A DNA stretch of 64,000 nucleotides from Acidobacteriota bacterium (GCA_002730525.1 PCAK01000020.1:62001-126000), one strand, 5' to 3'; shown: positions 46,693-55,512, numbered from the stretch's first letter. Program-made: numbers and translations. The notes: a model not told the origin generated them from the letters alone.

Positions 46693-46737
46693 CACCGTCG
46701 GGCCGCGGCCCGACGATCCAGGGGTCAACCCAGCCAG

Positions 46738-48141
46738 ATGCCGGCGACCCGCTACGAACCGGGGTCGTTTCGCGACCCAGCCGCGCGGATCTTTCGACAC
46801 GAGAACCGCATCTTCAGGTGTCTGAGCGCGGATGCGCTCCGTGACTGGCAACACCTGTCGGACACGACTTTCTTCAGCGCATTCGTCGCGGACGGGCGCC
46901 TCATAGACACCATTCCCGTCGACGATCGCGCCGGGCTACCCGAGCTCGATCCGAGCTGGATCGCCGTGCTCGAACACCAGCCGGTGCCGGTCGTGTCGTA
47001 CCCCTACGAGTGGTGTTTCGGGATGCTGCGCGACGCCGCGCTGCTGCAGCTCGATCTATTGCTCGCCGCACTCGATGAGGGGATGACCCTGAAGGATGCC
47101 ACGCCGTTCAACGTGCAATGGTTCGGCGTGCAGCCCACCTTCATCGACATGGCCTCGTTCACGATCGCCGAACCGGGTGAACCGTGGGTGGGCTACCGGC
47201 AGTTCTGCCAGCTCTTTCTCTATCCGCTCCTGCTCCAGGCCTACAAGGACGTGCCCTTCCAGCCGTGGCTCCGCGGGAGCCTGGAAGGGATCGAGCCGAT
47301 GCACCTGCGGCGCGTGCTGGCGCTCCGGGACTATCTGCGCGCCGGTGTGCTGACTCACGTGTACCTCCTGTCGAAGGTCCAGGCGCGCTACCAGGACACC
47401 GAGCGCGATGTGAAGACCGATCTGCGAAGAGCCGGGTTCAGCGCGGCCCTCGTCAAGAACAACGTGTCCCGGATGCGGCGGCTCGTCGACGGACTGCGCT
47501 GGGATCCGCCGGACTCGACGTGGTCGGAGTACACGACGTGCAACACCTACACCGACGGCGACCAGCAACAGAAGGCGGCGTTCGTGCAGCGTGTGGTCGG
47601 GGAGCGGCGGCGGGACCTGGTCTGGGATGTCGGCTGCAACACCGGCCTGTACTCACGTATCGCGGCGGAGAACACTGGTCAGGTCGTGGCGATCGACGGC
47701 GATCACCTCGCCATCGAACGACTCTACGGCGCGGTCAAACTCGAGCCCACCCGCAACATCCTGCCGCTTGTCGGCAACGTCGCCGACCCGACCCCACCGC
47801 TCGGTTGGCGGGGCCTCGAACGGCCGGCCTTACTCGACCGGGCCCGCCCGGACCTGATGCTCTGCCTGGCGCTGATGCATCACATCGTTATCGGCCGGAA
47901 CGTGCCGCTCCCGGACTTCGTCGAGTGGCTCGCGGAATCCGGGGCCGAGGTTGTCGTCGAGTTCGTCACCCGCGACGATCCGATGGTAGAGCGGCTACTG
48001 AGGAACCGGGACGTTCTCGCCGACGGCTACACGATCGAACGCTTCGAAGCGGTGCTTTTTGAGGCGTTCGACGTCGTGGCGAAGGAACCGCTAGGCTCGG
48101 GGACACGCACGCTGTACCACGGCCTCCCACGCCGATCCTGA
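46738..48141 (+). CDS. NoeA-like SAM-dependent methyltransferase
   Basis: The protein has 467 residues. The N-terminal half (about 1-290) is the conserved region of nodulation-protein-NoeA-like enzymes: EPGSFRDPAARIFRHENRIF at the start, then LDLLLAALDEGMTLKDATPF and VQWFGVQPTFIDMASFTI, which recall a kinase-like fold. The C-terminal half is a class I methyltransferase: LVWDVGCNTGLYSRIAAE (motif I), VVAIDGDHLAIERLY (motif II Asp), LMLCLALMHH (motif IV/V). NoeA acts on Nod-factor sugars; most relatives in non-rhizobia have no assigned substrate. Its placement with the YLDPGAGS microprotein suggests methylation of a surface or exported molecule. Confidence 0.8.
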   Translation: MPATRYEPGSFRDPAARIFRHENRIFRCLSADALRDWQHLSDTTFFSAFVADGRLIDTIPVDDRAGLPELDPSWIAVLEHQPVPVVSYPYEWCFGMLRDAALLQLDLLLAALDEGMTLKDATPFNVQWFGVQPTFIDMASFTIAEPGEPWVGYRQFCQLFLYPLLLQAYKDVPFQPWLRGSLEGIEPMHLRRVLALRDYLRAGVLTHVYLLSKVQARYQDTERDVKTDLRRAGFSAALVKNNVSRMRRLVDGLRWDPPDSTWSEYTTCNTYTDGDQQQKAAFVQRVVGERRRDLVWDVGCNTGLYSRIAAENTGQVVAIDGDHLAIERLYGAVKLEPTRNILPLVGNVADPTPPLGWRGLERPALLDRARPDLMLCLALMHHIVIGRNVPLPDFVEWLAESGAEVVVEFVTRDDPMVERLLRNRDVLADGYTIERFEAVLFEAFDVVAKEPLGSGTRTLYHGLPRRS

Positions 48142-48154
48142 CCGTCCACCCAGG

Positions 48155-49354
48155 CTAGCTCGGAGGCTCGACCGGCGCGTAGGCCGGCCAGATGCCGGTG
48201 GCGTCGTCCGGAACGCTGCCGGCCCCGGCCCGACTCGGTGCCCGTCGAGAGTCCGGGCCGGCCCGCGCGTCATCGTCCGGTTCGGCCCGGGGCGCCGGCA
48301 CTTCGAGCCCGCGGATGTCCAGATCGATGAGATCGGACTCGTCGTCGACGTCGGTCCCTACCCAGGCATCGCTCATGACCAGCGCGGCGTCAGCATCCTC
48401 GTCATCCTTCTCGCCGAGCGCCGGTTCCCACCAGTAGTACCCGGCATCGAACTCGACCGGAATCTCCGCGGCCGGCTCGTCCCGCCTCGCCGCGGGCGCG
48501 TCCACCTCGATCGACGGGGTCGACCCGTGCCAAGCCGGCGGGCTGATCATGTCGGCCGCGATCGAGCGGGAGCCCGGCCCGACCGCCGTCCTGGCCGCGG
48601 CGTCCTCGGTCTCGAGCGTCACGCTCGACACGAGCCGCTCCTCGACGCAGGCTGGCTCGGGCTGCGGCGCGGCCGGCTCGATCGGCTCCCATGCCGGCGG
48701 GGTGGCCGGCCCGGCGGTCAACGCCGGCGGCGTCTCCACCGGCATACCCGCCATCGGCATCAACGGTTCGACGAACACCCCAGTGTCATCCCGTGTGACC
48801 AGCACCCGTTCGAGCGCGTGCGCACTGACCGCGAGCCGATTCCCGATGCCCGCCTGCTGCACCTGCCTCAGCTCGGTCGTGATTTCCCGAGTGATGGCGT
48901 CGAGCCTCCCGCCGGCGACCTCTCGCACCGCCTGGGAAATGCCAGGAGCATCGAGTGCGCGTCGTGCCGTTGCGATCCGCTCCATCGCATGACCGAAGTT
49001 CCGCTGCTCCACGTCGGCCAGTGCCAGCGGCAGGGGCGCGAGCACGCGGTTCAACGTCAGGTTCAGCGACGCGCGCTCGAGGGCATGCTCGAGTTGAGTC
49101 TTCTCGGCCTCCAGCACGCGACGTTCGAGCGTGGCGATGTCCGAAGCGGCGTCGGCCTTGACGGCGACCAGTTGGTGACGGAGGTCGAGGATCTCGCGCT
49201 CCTGCAGGAAGTACCCGGTCCCGAACGCCGCGGCAACCACGACCAAGAAGACGAGCGACCACAACGCGACCGCGCGCAGCCGGGAGCCGAAACTGGGCTG
49301 CATCGTCTGAGCCGGTTGATTCTCTGTCTGAGGGAAACTGTTCTCGCTCGTCAT
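48155..49354 (-). CDS. Single-pass membrane protein with coiled coil and long disordered tail (paralogue of 44101-44853)
   Basis: The protein has 399 residues from the ATG at 49354, with GGAGG 8 bases upstream. Membrane helix at about 28-50 (LWSLVFLVVVAAAFGTGYFL), coiled coil at about 52-190 carrying ATLERRVLEAEKTQLEHALE, then a 200-residue Pro/Ala/Glu/Asp-rich tail with no predicted fold. The helix-plus-coil part is clearly paralogous to the 44.1-kb protein; the tail is longer. Both lie near the NhaC/YLDPGAGS/NoeA block, which they bracket. The function is unknown. Confidence 0.75.
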   Translation of the reverse strand: MTSENSFPQTENQPAQTMQPSFGSRLRAVALWSLVFLVVVAAAFGTGYFLQEREILDLRHQLVAVKADAASDIATLERRVLEAEKTQLEHALERASLNLTLNRVLAPLPLALADVEQRNFGHAMERIATARRALDAPGISQAVREVAGGRLDAITREITTELRQVQQAGIGNRLAVSAHALERVLVTRDDTGVFVEPLMPMAGMPVETPPALTAGPATPPAWEPIEPAAPQPEPACVEERLVSSVTLETEDAAARTAVGPGSRSIAADMISPPAWHGSTPSIEVDAPAARRDEPAAEIPVEFDAGYYWWEPALGEKDDEDADAALVMSDAWVGTDVDDESDLIDLDIRGLEVPAPRAEPDDDARAGPDSRRAPSRAGAGSVPDDATGIWPAYAPVEPPS

Positions 49355-49532
49355 GACTCGACCTCCGAAGATGGCAACGCCCGCCCCCTCCCGGACCGCC
49401 GGGGAGGCTGGCGTCGCCGGCGATGCTCGGGCCGTCTCGAACGGCCCTCGTACGCGAGTATCGGCGGGCGATCCTGTGAACTGTAGTGAAGCCGAGTGAA
49501 GCGGAAATGGTAGATACGCGGTATTGATTAGG

Positions 49533-49682
49533 TCATATGACCATGCACGACGGCGCGGGTACCTTGGCCGCCGGCATGGAGTCGACCGCGGGCTCCGGCG
49601 CGCCGCCGCACCCGACGACCAGGGCACAGAACAACGCGGCGAGATATCGGTACAGGACTTCTCCTTTACGTACCACAAGCAC
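49533..49682 (-). CDS. Possible small lipoprotein downstream of mtfA
   Basis: The frame has about 49 residues. RYLAALFCALVVGCGGAPEP is a convincing lipoprotein signal with Cys in VVGC, and the mature part is only about 24 residues. The start is unclear: GTG codons at 49682 and 49676 are available, while AAAGGAG stands before a CTG closer to the hydrophobic core. It begins 11 bases after the mtfA stop on the same strand. Tentative. Confidence 0.35.
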   Translation of the reverse strand: MLVVRKGEVLYRYLAALFCALVVGCGGAPEPAVDSMPAAKVPAPSCMVI

Positions 49683-49693
49683 CCCCCGAGGCC

Positions 49694-50464
49694 TCACCTC
49701 GAGAACCGGACCGGATCCTGCTGATAGAACAGCTGCAGTTGCCCGTACAGGTCGGGGTGTGAGGCCCGCAGCGAAGCCGGCTGCTCGAAGAAGCACTCAC
49801 TCGCCACCGCAAAGAACTCTGCCGGGTCCTCGGCACCGTACGGGTCGAGCAGGGTGGGCTGGCCTCGATCGGCGTCCGCACGCAGCCGGTCGTACTCCCG
49901 GCCGAGGACCGCGGACCACTCGGCGTAGTGCCGCCGGCTGGGCAGCGGCGGCGCGCCATCGGCCTCGCCGTCTTCCATGTCGAGTTGGTGTGAGAACTCG
50001 TGAATCACCAGATTCCGGCCCTCCCCCTCGGCCCTGATGCCTGACAGGACTTCGGCCCACGATAGCACGACCGTCCCGTAGCGTGACGCCTCGCCCTCGC
50101 GATCCTCCTCCCCTTCGGTGACGAACCAGTCGTCCGACTCCTCGACGACCGGAGCCACATAGGCCTCCGGATAGATGAGGATCGACGACACGGTCGGGTA
50201 GTAGTTGGTCTCGCGGTGGAGCAGCAACCGGCACGCATGCGCCGCGACGGTGACCGCCATCTCCTCGGTCAACTCGAGATCGCCGCACCCCTCGAATGTC
50301 TTCTCATCGAGGAAGACGATGATGTGGCGCTGCAGTTCGCGCTTGTCGCCTTCGGGCAGCCGGGCATAGAACGGCGCGTTGCGACCGAGCACGTCCAGGC
50401 ACCGATCGGGAAACGGCGCAGCACCGATGCGGCGACGGCGCCGACGTTGGAAGAAGCCCAGCAT
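49694..50464 (-). CDS. mtfA: Zinc-dependent peptidase MtfA
   Basis: The protein has 256 residues, matching MtfA (265 in E. coli). The start at 50464 has a GGAGGG-type site just upstream. It has the basic N-terminus, FLDEKTFEGCGDLELTEEMA, RYGTVVLSWAEVLSG, and the zinc site HEFSHQLDMEDG with His155, Glu156 and His159, plus the downstream AEFFAVASECFFEQP Glu. In enterobacteria MtfA binds and inactivates the repressor Mlc, so activating glucose PTS genes, and has aminopeptidase activity. No Mlc homologue is seen in the window, and a PTS-independent role is likely in this organism. Confidence 0.92.
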   Translation of the reverse strand: MLGFFQRRRRRRIGAAPFPDRCLDVLGRNAPFYARLPEGDKRELQRHIIVFLDEKTFEGCGDLELTEEMAVTVAAHACRLLLHRETNYYPTVSSILIYPEAYVAPVVEESDDWFVTEGEEDREGEASRYGTVVLSWAEVLSGIRAEGEGRNLVIHEFSHQLDMEDGEADGAPPLPSRRHYAEWSAVLGREYDRLRADADRGQPTLLDPYGAEDPAEFFAVASECFFEQPASLRASHPDLYGQLQLFYQQDPVRFSR

Positions 50465-50501
50465 CAGCCCTCCCCGGAGGCCTCGGGCATGACCAACGTG
50501 C

Positions 50502-50744
50502 TCATCGGCGGCCCGATCGCCGCGTCGTCGAAGCAGGCCCGTGGTTGCCGGCAGCCCGCTGTTCCGGCACTTCCCATGGACCGGCGTAGCAGGCCGGCCG
50601 CCACGTCTCGGGCGACGGCGGCACGACCGCCTCCGGGCGGCCGAAAGAGTGGCCGGCCGGGTCGCGGGTCGGGTGCGGATGCTCGCCCGGAACGAAGCGG
50701 TAGGCCGGAAACGGCTCACGGGAGTATCGCGGCACCCTCGGCAT
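50502..50744 (-). pseudogene. N-terminal fragment of a DUF309-type protein
   Basis: The open frame has 80 residues. RYSREPFPAYRFVPGEHPHP followed by TRDPAGHSFGRP matches the start of DUF309 proteins (consensus Y-x-P-G-x-x-P-H-P-T-R-D-P-x-G-H). The family core (a helical E-A-H-E-x-W-E motif) is missing; after ETWRPACYAG the sequence is unrelated and Arg-rich and ends at a stop. It stands between mtfA and the divergent gene at 50802, and I see no ribosome-binding site that stands out. Confidence 0.5.
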
Positions 50745-50801
50745 GGCGGAGCCCCGAGTGTAGTAGACTAGAGCTAGATCAGGCCATTTCGACGCTAGAC
50801 C

Positions 50802-51869
50802 ATGCCCTCACCGGCCGAAGTCACCCTCGAGATCAGCCCGCGCAGTCGTGTTGACGTCGTAGACGTCCGCGAGCGCGCCGCGGACACTCACGGCGATCTC
50901 GTCGAGCGATTTCCGCGCGCGCTCTACTGCTCGTACCATACGACCGCGGGCTATCTCGACCAGAGCCTGGCGATGCGGTTGAACCGGACGCGGGACGGTG
51001 TGGCGCCGTATCTCAGCTTCTTCCGCGCGGTGTTCCCCGAAGGCGGCGGCTATCGGCACGATGAACTCCACCTGCGCGAGGAACTCTCGGAAGCCCAGCG
51101 CCGCGTCGAGCCTCGCAACGCCGACTCGCACCTCGCCTTCATCAGCGCCGGGCTCCGCAGCTGCGTGACCTATCGGCGCCGCAGTGGCGAGCCGGTCTAT
51201 TTCATCGATCTCGACGGCGTCAACGATGGCCGCCCGCGGCAACGCACGACGAGCATCCTCGGGTACAATTCGGAGGAAGAGGTCGCGCGCGAGCGGATGA
51301 CGGTACCGATCTCCGAGCATCCGGTCGACTCCGTGAACCTGAAGGATCGACGCGTCGGCCTCTACGAGCGATGCCAGGAGTTGATCACCCGGCACGGCGT
51401 CGACAAGGGCCGTATCCGCATCGCCCTGGCACCCGGCGAGCACCAGGCCGGCCTGACCGTCAACGAGTACGAAACGCTGCTGATGCAGCACGACCTCGCC
51501 GAGGTCATCCGCAACCCCCTGCGGTTCATGGCCGAGAAGAGCCGCCATCTGCTCGCGGACCCGCGTGCCATTCCGAACAAGACGATCGGCTACGCCAAGT
51601 ACGACATGGTTCGCGTCTTCAACGAGCTGGTGGACGCGCTGGGCCTGAACGAATCGGTCGTGGAAAAGATTCTCGCCCGCTTCATCGGCGCGCCCGCGCG
51701 CCGCTTCCTCCGAATGAAGCGGTCGGTCAGCCTGCTCGTCTCGGACCACGACGAGGCTGGCCACGGCGCGCTGGCCGAGGGCACCTTCCAAAGCCCGATC
51801 CTCGTGCAGTGGCAGCCGTGCGAGCGCCGAGAACGCTCGATCGACGTCACCCTGACCCGCTTCCGGTAG
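50802..51869 (+). CDS. Protein with N-terminal YjbQ/UPF0047-like domain, function unknown
   Basis: The protein has 355 residues and no signal peptide, so it is cytoplasmic. The N-terminal 130 residues resemble the YjbQ/UPF0047 fold: SRVDVVDVRERAADTHGDLV, then RALYCSYHTTAGYLDQSLAM with the H-T-T-A-G motif that binds phosphate in that family. The remaining 220 residues show no motif I recognise; DRRVGLYERCQELITRHGVD, PNKTIGYAKYDMVRVFNELV and the closing RSIDVTLTRFR are notable for database searching. The H-T-T-A-G and a further H-x-x-E pattern might mark a metal or phosphate site. Confidence 0.6.
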   Translation: MPSPAEVTLEISPRSRVDVVDVRERAADTHGDLVERFPRALYCSYHTTAGYLDQSLAMRLNRTRDGVAPYLSFFRAVFPEGGGYRHDELHLREELSEAQRRVEPRNADSHLAFISAGLRSCVTYRRRSGEPVYFIDLDGVNDGRPRQRTTSILGYNSEEEVARERMTVPISEHPVDSVNLKDRRVGLYERCQELITRHGVDKGRIRIALAPGEHQAGLTVNEYETLLMQHDLAEVIRNPLRFMAEKSRHLLADPRAIPNKTIGYAKYDMVRVFNELVDALGLNESVVEKILARFIGAPARRFLRMKRSVSLLVSDHDEAGHGALAEGTFQSPILVQWQPCERRERSIDVTLTRFR

Positions 51870-51909
51870 GCCGCACCGTGGTCTCCGTCGAGCGACCTTC
51901 TCCATTGCG

Positions 51910-52341
51910 ATGAAGTTGCTCCTCGCCGGTTCCTCACATCACCCAGTGACCGCGTCCTGGCTTTCGGCCGTGGCCTGCGCGCTCGTCGTCTCGGGCTGCA
52001 CATTCGGCGCGCCCGATCCGATCGTCTACGACTTCGTCGAGCGGCGGCCGTTCTCACAACCGCTCGTCGAGCGTGAGGTCATCAACCTCGGCACCCCCGA
52101 CGCCCGCGCGCTGCTCGTCGAGGGCTGGCACGACCATGACGAACGCTGGGCCCGCCGGACGCCGTTCGTCTTGGGCGTGGGCGATCAATCGATCATCGAG
52201 TTGCCGCTGGTGGCCCGGCGCCACCTGATGGTCGAACTGATGGAGGCGGCGCTGACGCGCTCGGCGCTCCTCGAGACCAGCGAAGCCGTCATCGACGCCG
52301 AACTCAAAGATCGCCTCCTCGCGCTCGGCTACGTCCGATGA
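51910..52341 (+). CDS. Shortened jelly-roll lipoprotein, probably an internal deletion of a sulfatase-type protein
   Basis: The protein has 143 residues. The lipoprotein signal ends in VVSGC (Cys30). VEREVINLGTPDARALLVEG then WHDHDERWARRTPFVLGVGD is the first half of the jelly-roll domain found before sulfatase domains in acidobacterial lipoproteins and also seen at 63588-64000 here. It then ends in ELKDRLLALGYVR, the characteristic last residues of sulfatase/alkaline-phosphatase-fold proteins (E-L-x-x-R-L-x-A-L-G-Y). The catalytic domain is absent, so this looks like an in-frame deletion that fused both ends. It may be a free-standing short lipoprotein. Confidence 0.55.
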   Translation: MKLLLAGSSHHPVTASWLSAVACALVVSGCTFGAPDPIVYDFVERRPFSQPLVEREVINLGTPDARALLVEGWHDHDERWARRTPFVLGVGDQSIIELPLVARRHLMVELMEAALTRSALLETSEAVIDAELKDRLLALGYVR

Positions 52342-52371
52342 GCGGGCGCCCAGCGGTCCGCTGACATTCCC

Positions 52372-54288
52372 GTGGAATTCGAACATCCCAGCCTGACCAT
52401 CGCCATCGCGCTCGCCGCGGGCGTGGTGGCGCAGTCGGTCTCCAAGCAGGTCAAGCTGCCCGGGATCATCGCGCTGCTGGCCGTCGGCGCGGCGCTCGGG
52501 CCGGAGGGCCTCGGCTGGGTGCAGCCCAGGGGCCTGGGTGACGGGCTGTTCATCCTGGTCGAACTGGGCGTGGCGGTCATCCTCTTCGAGGGCGGCCTCA
52601 ACCTCGAGTGGTCGCGACTCCGGCGGGAGGAGGCTGCGATTCGCCGGCTGATCACGGTCGCCGCGCTCGTCACCTTCGCCGGCGCCACCGGCGCGGCCCG
52701 CGCGGGGCTGGGCTGGGACTGGGATCTCTCGGCGCTCTTCGGCAGCCTCGTCGTCGTGACCGGACCGACGGTCGTGACCCCGTTGCTGCGCGACATGAGG
52801 CTCAAGCCGCGGCTGCAGACGGTACTCGAGGCCGAGGGCGTGTTCATCGACGCCATAGGCGCGCTGCTCGCCACGCTGGTCCTGCAGGTCGTCCTGCTGC
52901 CCGAGGCGTCGGCCGTTGCCGGCGAGCTGGGGCATGTCGCGTCGAGCATCGGTCTCGGACTGGCGGCCGGCCTAGCCGTGGGCGGGCTGACCGGATGGTC
53001 GCTCAGGACCGGGTGGTTCGTGGCCAACCGCTACGAAACCGTCTTCACTCTCGCCTTCGTCATCCTGTTGTTCGAGGTCTGCAACGCGTTCATCGAACAG
53101 AGCGGCATCCTCGCCGTGATCGTGGCCGGCATCGTCGTCGGCAACATCGACACGCCCGTCGATCGCGATCTGAAGGAATTCAAGGATCGGCTGACGGTCT
53201 TGCTCATCGGGCTGCTGTTCGTCCTGCTCGCAGCCGACATCGCACTGGACGACGTCTGGGCGCTGGGATGGGCCGGCCTGACGGTCGTGGCGATTCTCGC
53301 GTTTGTCATCCGGCCCGCGTCGGTCTGGGTCGCCACTGGGGGCGCCGGCCTGGCGCCACGCGAACGGCTGTTCATCGGACTGGTAGGTCCCCGCGGCATC
53401 GTCGCCGCGGCGATCGCGTCGATCACCGCCATCGCGCTCGACGCCCAGGGGATGGACGGCGGCAGCGCGCTGCGCGCGATGGTCTTTCTGACGATCGCTG
53501 GCACGGTCGTGCAAGCCGGTGTCATGGCACGGCCGGTCGCCTCACTGCTCGGCCTGCGCCAGCCGACGCGCGACCGGGTCGCCATTCTCGGAGCGCAGGG
53601 CCTGGGGCTCGCGCTGGCCGAGGAGCTGCGCCGGGCGGGGCGCGCCGTCGTCTTTCTCGACGCCGACCCGCGTCACTGCCGGCAGGCCGAGGAGGCCAAG
53701 TTCCCGGTCGTGTTCGGAGATGCGCTCGAGGAGCGGACGCTGCTGCGCGCGCAGGTCGATCTGATCGGCACCGCCGTCGGCCTGACCGCGAACGAACACT
53801 TGAACCGGCTGTTCGTGCGCGAGGCCCTGCTGACGCATGGCGTGCCGCGCGGGGTGCTGGCGATGGCCTCGGCCAAGGGGCGGGAGGTTCCGGAACCGCT
53901 GCAGGCCCTCGACGTCGACCTGCTGTTCGAGGCCGCCCACGACGTCGAACGGTGGGACGTCCGGTGGCGTCATGACGAGGTCGTGGTCGAGCACCTGACG
54001 TTCACGCCGCCCGCTTCTGGCTCGGAAGCGTCGGCGGAGACGGACGCCGAGCCTGACCCGGATTGGACGGCGACCCGCGGGCGGTCACATCACGAGCGCT
54101 TCGTGATGCTCGCCGTCAAGCGCGGGGACGCGGTCACCCCGATGACCCGTGGGTTCTCGCCCGAACCTGATGATCTGGCCGCCGTCGCCGTCTACTTCCC
54201 CGAACGGGACGAGGCGCTCCGCGCACTGGGCGAGGCTGGCTGGCAGCTTCGAACGGACGGTCCGCTAGGGCGCGACGCGCCAGGGTGA
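52372..54288 (+). CDS. CPA-family Na+(K+)/H+ antiporter with C-terminal TrkA-N domain
   Basis: The protein has 638 residues with a GTG start. An N-terminal antiporter domain of about 11-12 helices carries ILFEGGLNLEWSRLRREEAA, VVVTGPTVVTPLLRDMRLKP (the extended helix motif of CPA1), LEAEGVFIDAIGALLATLVL with the paired Asp/Asn cation site, and GLVGPRGIVAAAIASITAIA. From about residue 397, DRVAILGAQGLGLALAEELR and VFLDADPRHCRQAEEAKFPV form a TrkA-N nucleotide-binding domain with G-x-x-G-L-G-x. A disordered acidic tail follows. It exchanges Na+ or K+ for H+, possibly gated by NAD(H). Its end overlaps the cytochrome gene on the opposite strand by 24 bases. Confidence 0.92.
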   Translation: MEFEHPSLTIAIALAAGVVAQSVSKQVKLPGIIALLAVGAALGPEGLGWVQPRGLGDGLFILVELGVAVILFEGGLNLEWSRLRREEAAIRRLITVAALVTFAGATGAARAGLGWDWDLSALFGSLVVVTGPTVVTPLLRDMRLKPRLQTVLEAEGVFIDAIGALLATLVLQVVLLPEASAVAGELGHVASSIGLGLAAGLAVGGLTGWSLRTGWFVANRYETVFTLAFVILLFEVCNAFIEQSGILAVIVAGIVVGNIDTPVDRDLKEFKDRLTVLLIGLLFVLLAADIALDDVWALGWAGLTVVAILAFVIRPASVWVATGGAGLAPRERLFIGLVGPRGIVAAAIASITAIALDAQGMDGGSALRAMVFLTIAGTVVQAGVMARPVASLLGLRQPTRDRVAILGAQGLGLALAEELRRAGRAVVFLDADPRHCRQAEEAKFPVVFGDALEERTLLRAQVDLIGTAVGLTANEHLNRLFVREALLTHGVPRGVLAMASAKGREVPEPLQALDVDLLFEAAHDVERWDVRWRHDEVVVEHLTFTPPASGSEASAETDAEPDPDWTATRGRSHHERFVMLAVKRGDAVTPMTRGFSPEPDDLAAVAVYFPERDEALRALGEAGWQLRTDGPLGRDAPG

Positions 54289-55512
54289 GACGTTCGGCCA
54301 CTGCCGCAGCGCCTCGGTCGCCCACTCGTTCGTTTGATCCGTGTGACAGGTCGTGCAGGCGTTCGGCACGCCGTACTGGTCGGTCATCATCGGGGTGATG
54401 AAGCGGAACGTGTGGCTGCGGACGCTGACATCCCCGACCGTGCGCGCAAGCTGCGGCATGTGACACGCCACGCACTGGCTGCCGGCACTCTCGGGCGCGT
54501 GCTGCGTATGCTCGGCCAGCGCGCCACGCGGGCCGAGCGGACTGCTCGGCTGGTGGCACTGCGTGCAGACCGCGTTGCCCGGCCGGACCAGGTCCGCGGC
54601 GTGGTCGGTCCCGTGTACGTCGTGGCACGAACTGCAGCGGACGCCTTTCCGATACATCAGGCTCGTCACGAAGTCGTTGCCCTGCATCCGGTTCTTGTGG
54701 GCGGAGCCTTCGGGCCAGTGCATGAACGTCTCTTCACCGAGATGGTGCTCCTCGAGCATCCAGCGATCCGCGAGCTGGTCGCCGGGGAGGTACCCCACCG
54801 GCCAGTCGTAGTACTGGCCGGCGATCGGGTTCTCACGTGGCTGACCCTGTGAATGACACTGGATGCAGATGTCGTTGGCGCGCACGTCGTCCAGCCGCGC
54901 GGGGTTCACGATGTCGGACGGCGCGAGTGATGCCGTGTGCGTACTGCCTGGCCCGTGGCATTTCTCGCAGCCGACGTTCCATTCGGCGGGCGTCTTCGTC
55001 TCGACCTCGTAGTTCGTCGAGTGGCAGCCGTCACAGAGCGGGCCGGTCGGGCGCGCCATCTGGTCGGCCGGGTAGACGGATGCCCACCAGTCGGTGCCTT
55101 CCTGAACGTAGTAGCGGCGCCAGACGCGGTTCGCGACGTCCCACTGCGCCGGAAAGACGTAGTAGTCGTCGCCGACCCGTGTGAAGTAGCGCTGCTTCCA
55201 CTTGCTCCCGTAGGTGAAGTCGACGTCCTCGGGCGTGAAGGTCACCAGATCGTTGGGCGTCGTAAAGTCGCCGAGGACGACCGACGGGTCCGCCTGAGCG
55301 TCCTGCAGGACGTTCGCCATGAGCGTCTCCTGCCAGCGCTCGTGAATGTCCGGGTGACAGGCCGCGCACGTCCCGGAGCCGACAAACTCGGGGGGTGTCT
55401 GCGCCGTCACGGGCGCCGCCGCGAGGCCCCACACCGCGACCATGGTGGCCATGCCGGCCAGAAAGGCCTTTCGCAGACGGCGCGAACGGCGACCCGACTC
55501 GACTTCCAGCAT
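54265..55512 (-). CDS. Exported octahaem cytochrome c
   Basis: The protein has 415 residues from the ATG at 55512. The signal peptide ends near AAPVTAQ. Eight c-type haem motifs are present in order: CAACH, CDGCH, CEKCH, CIQCH, CSSCH, CTQCH, CVACH and CTTCH. The first two thirds also contain DDYYVFPAQWDVANRVWRRY and QEGTDWWASVYPADQM, seen in a multihaem cytochrome family of Acidobacteria and Planctomycetes that is thought to act in respiratory electron transfer. No catalytic CX2CK or extra His-rich motif is visible. Only 22 bp separate its start from the divergent gene at 55535, so the promoters must overlap both coding regions. Confidence 0.88.
   Translation of the reverse strand: MLEVESGRRSRRLRKAFLAGMATMVAVWGLAAAPVTAQTPPEFVGSGTCAACHPDIHERWQETLMANVLQDAQADPSVVLGDFTTPNDLVTFTPEDVDFTYGSKWKQRYFTRVGDDYYVFPAQWDVANRVWRRYYVQEGTDWWASVYPADQMARPTGPLCDGCHSTNYEVETKTPAEWNVGCEKCHGPGSTHTASLAPSDIVNPARLDDVRANDICIQCHSQGQPRENPIAGQYYDWPVGYLPGDQLADRWMLEEHHLGEETFMHWPEGSAHKNRMQGNDFVTSLMYRKGVRCSSCHDVHGTDHAADLVRPGNAVCTQCHQPSSPLGPRGALAEHTQHAPESAGSQCVACHMPQLARTVGDVSVRSHTFRFITPMMTDQYGVPNACTTCHTDQTNEWATEALRQWPNVSPWRVAP

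Noticed and set aside
49537-50037. Plus-strand 166-residue frame over mtfA
   Set aside because: Arg/Pro-rich antisense shadow of the mtfA gene.
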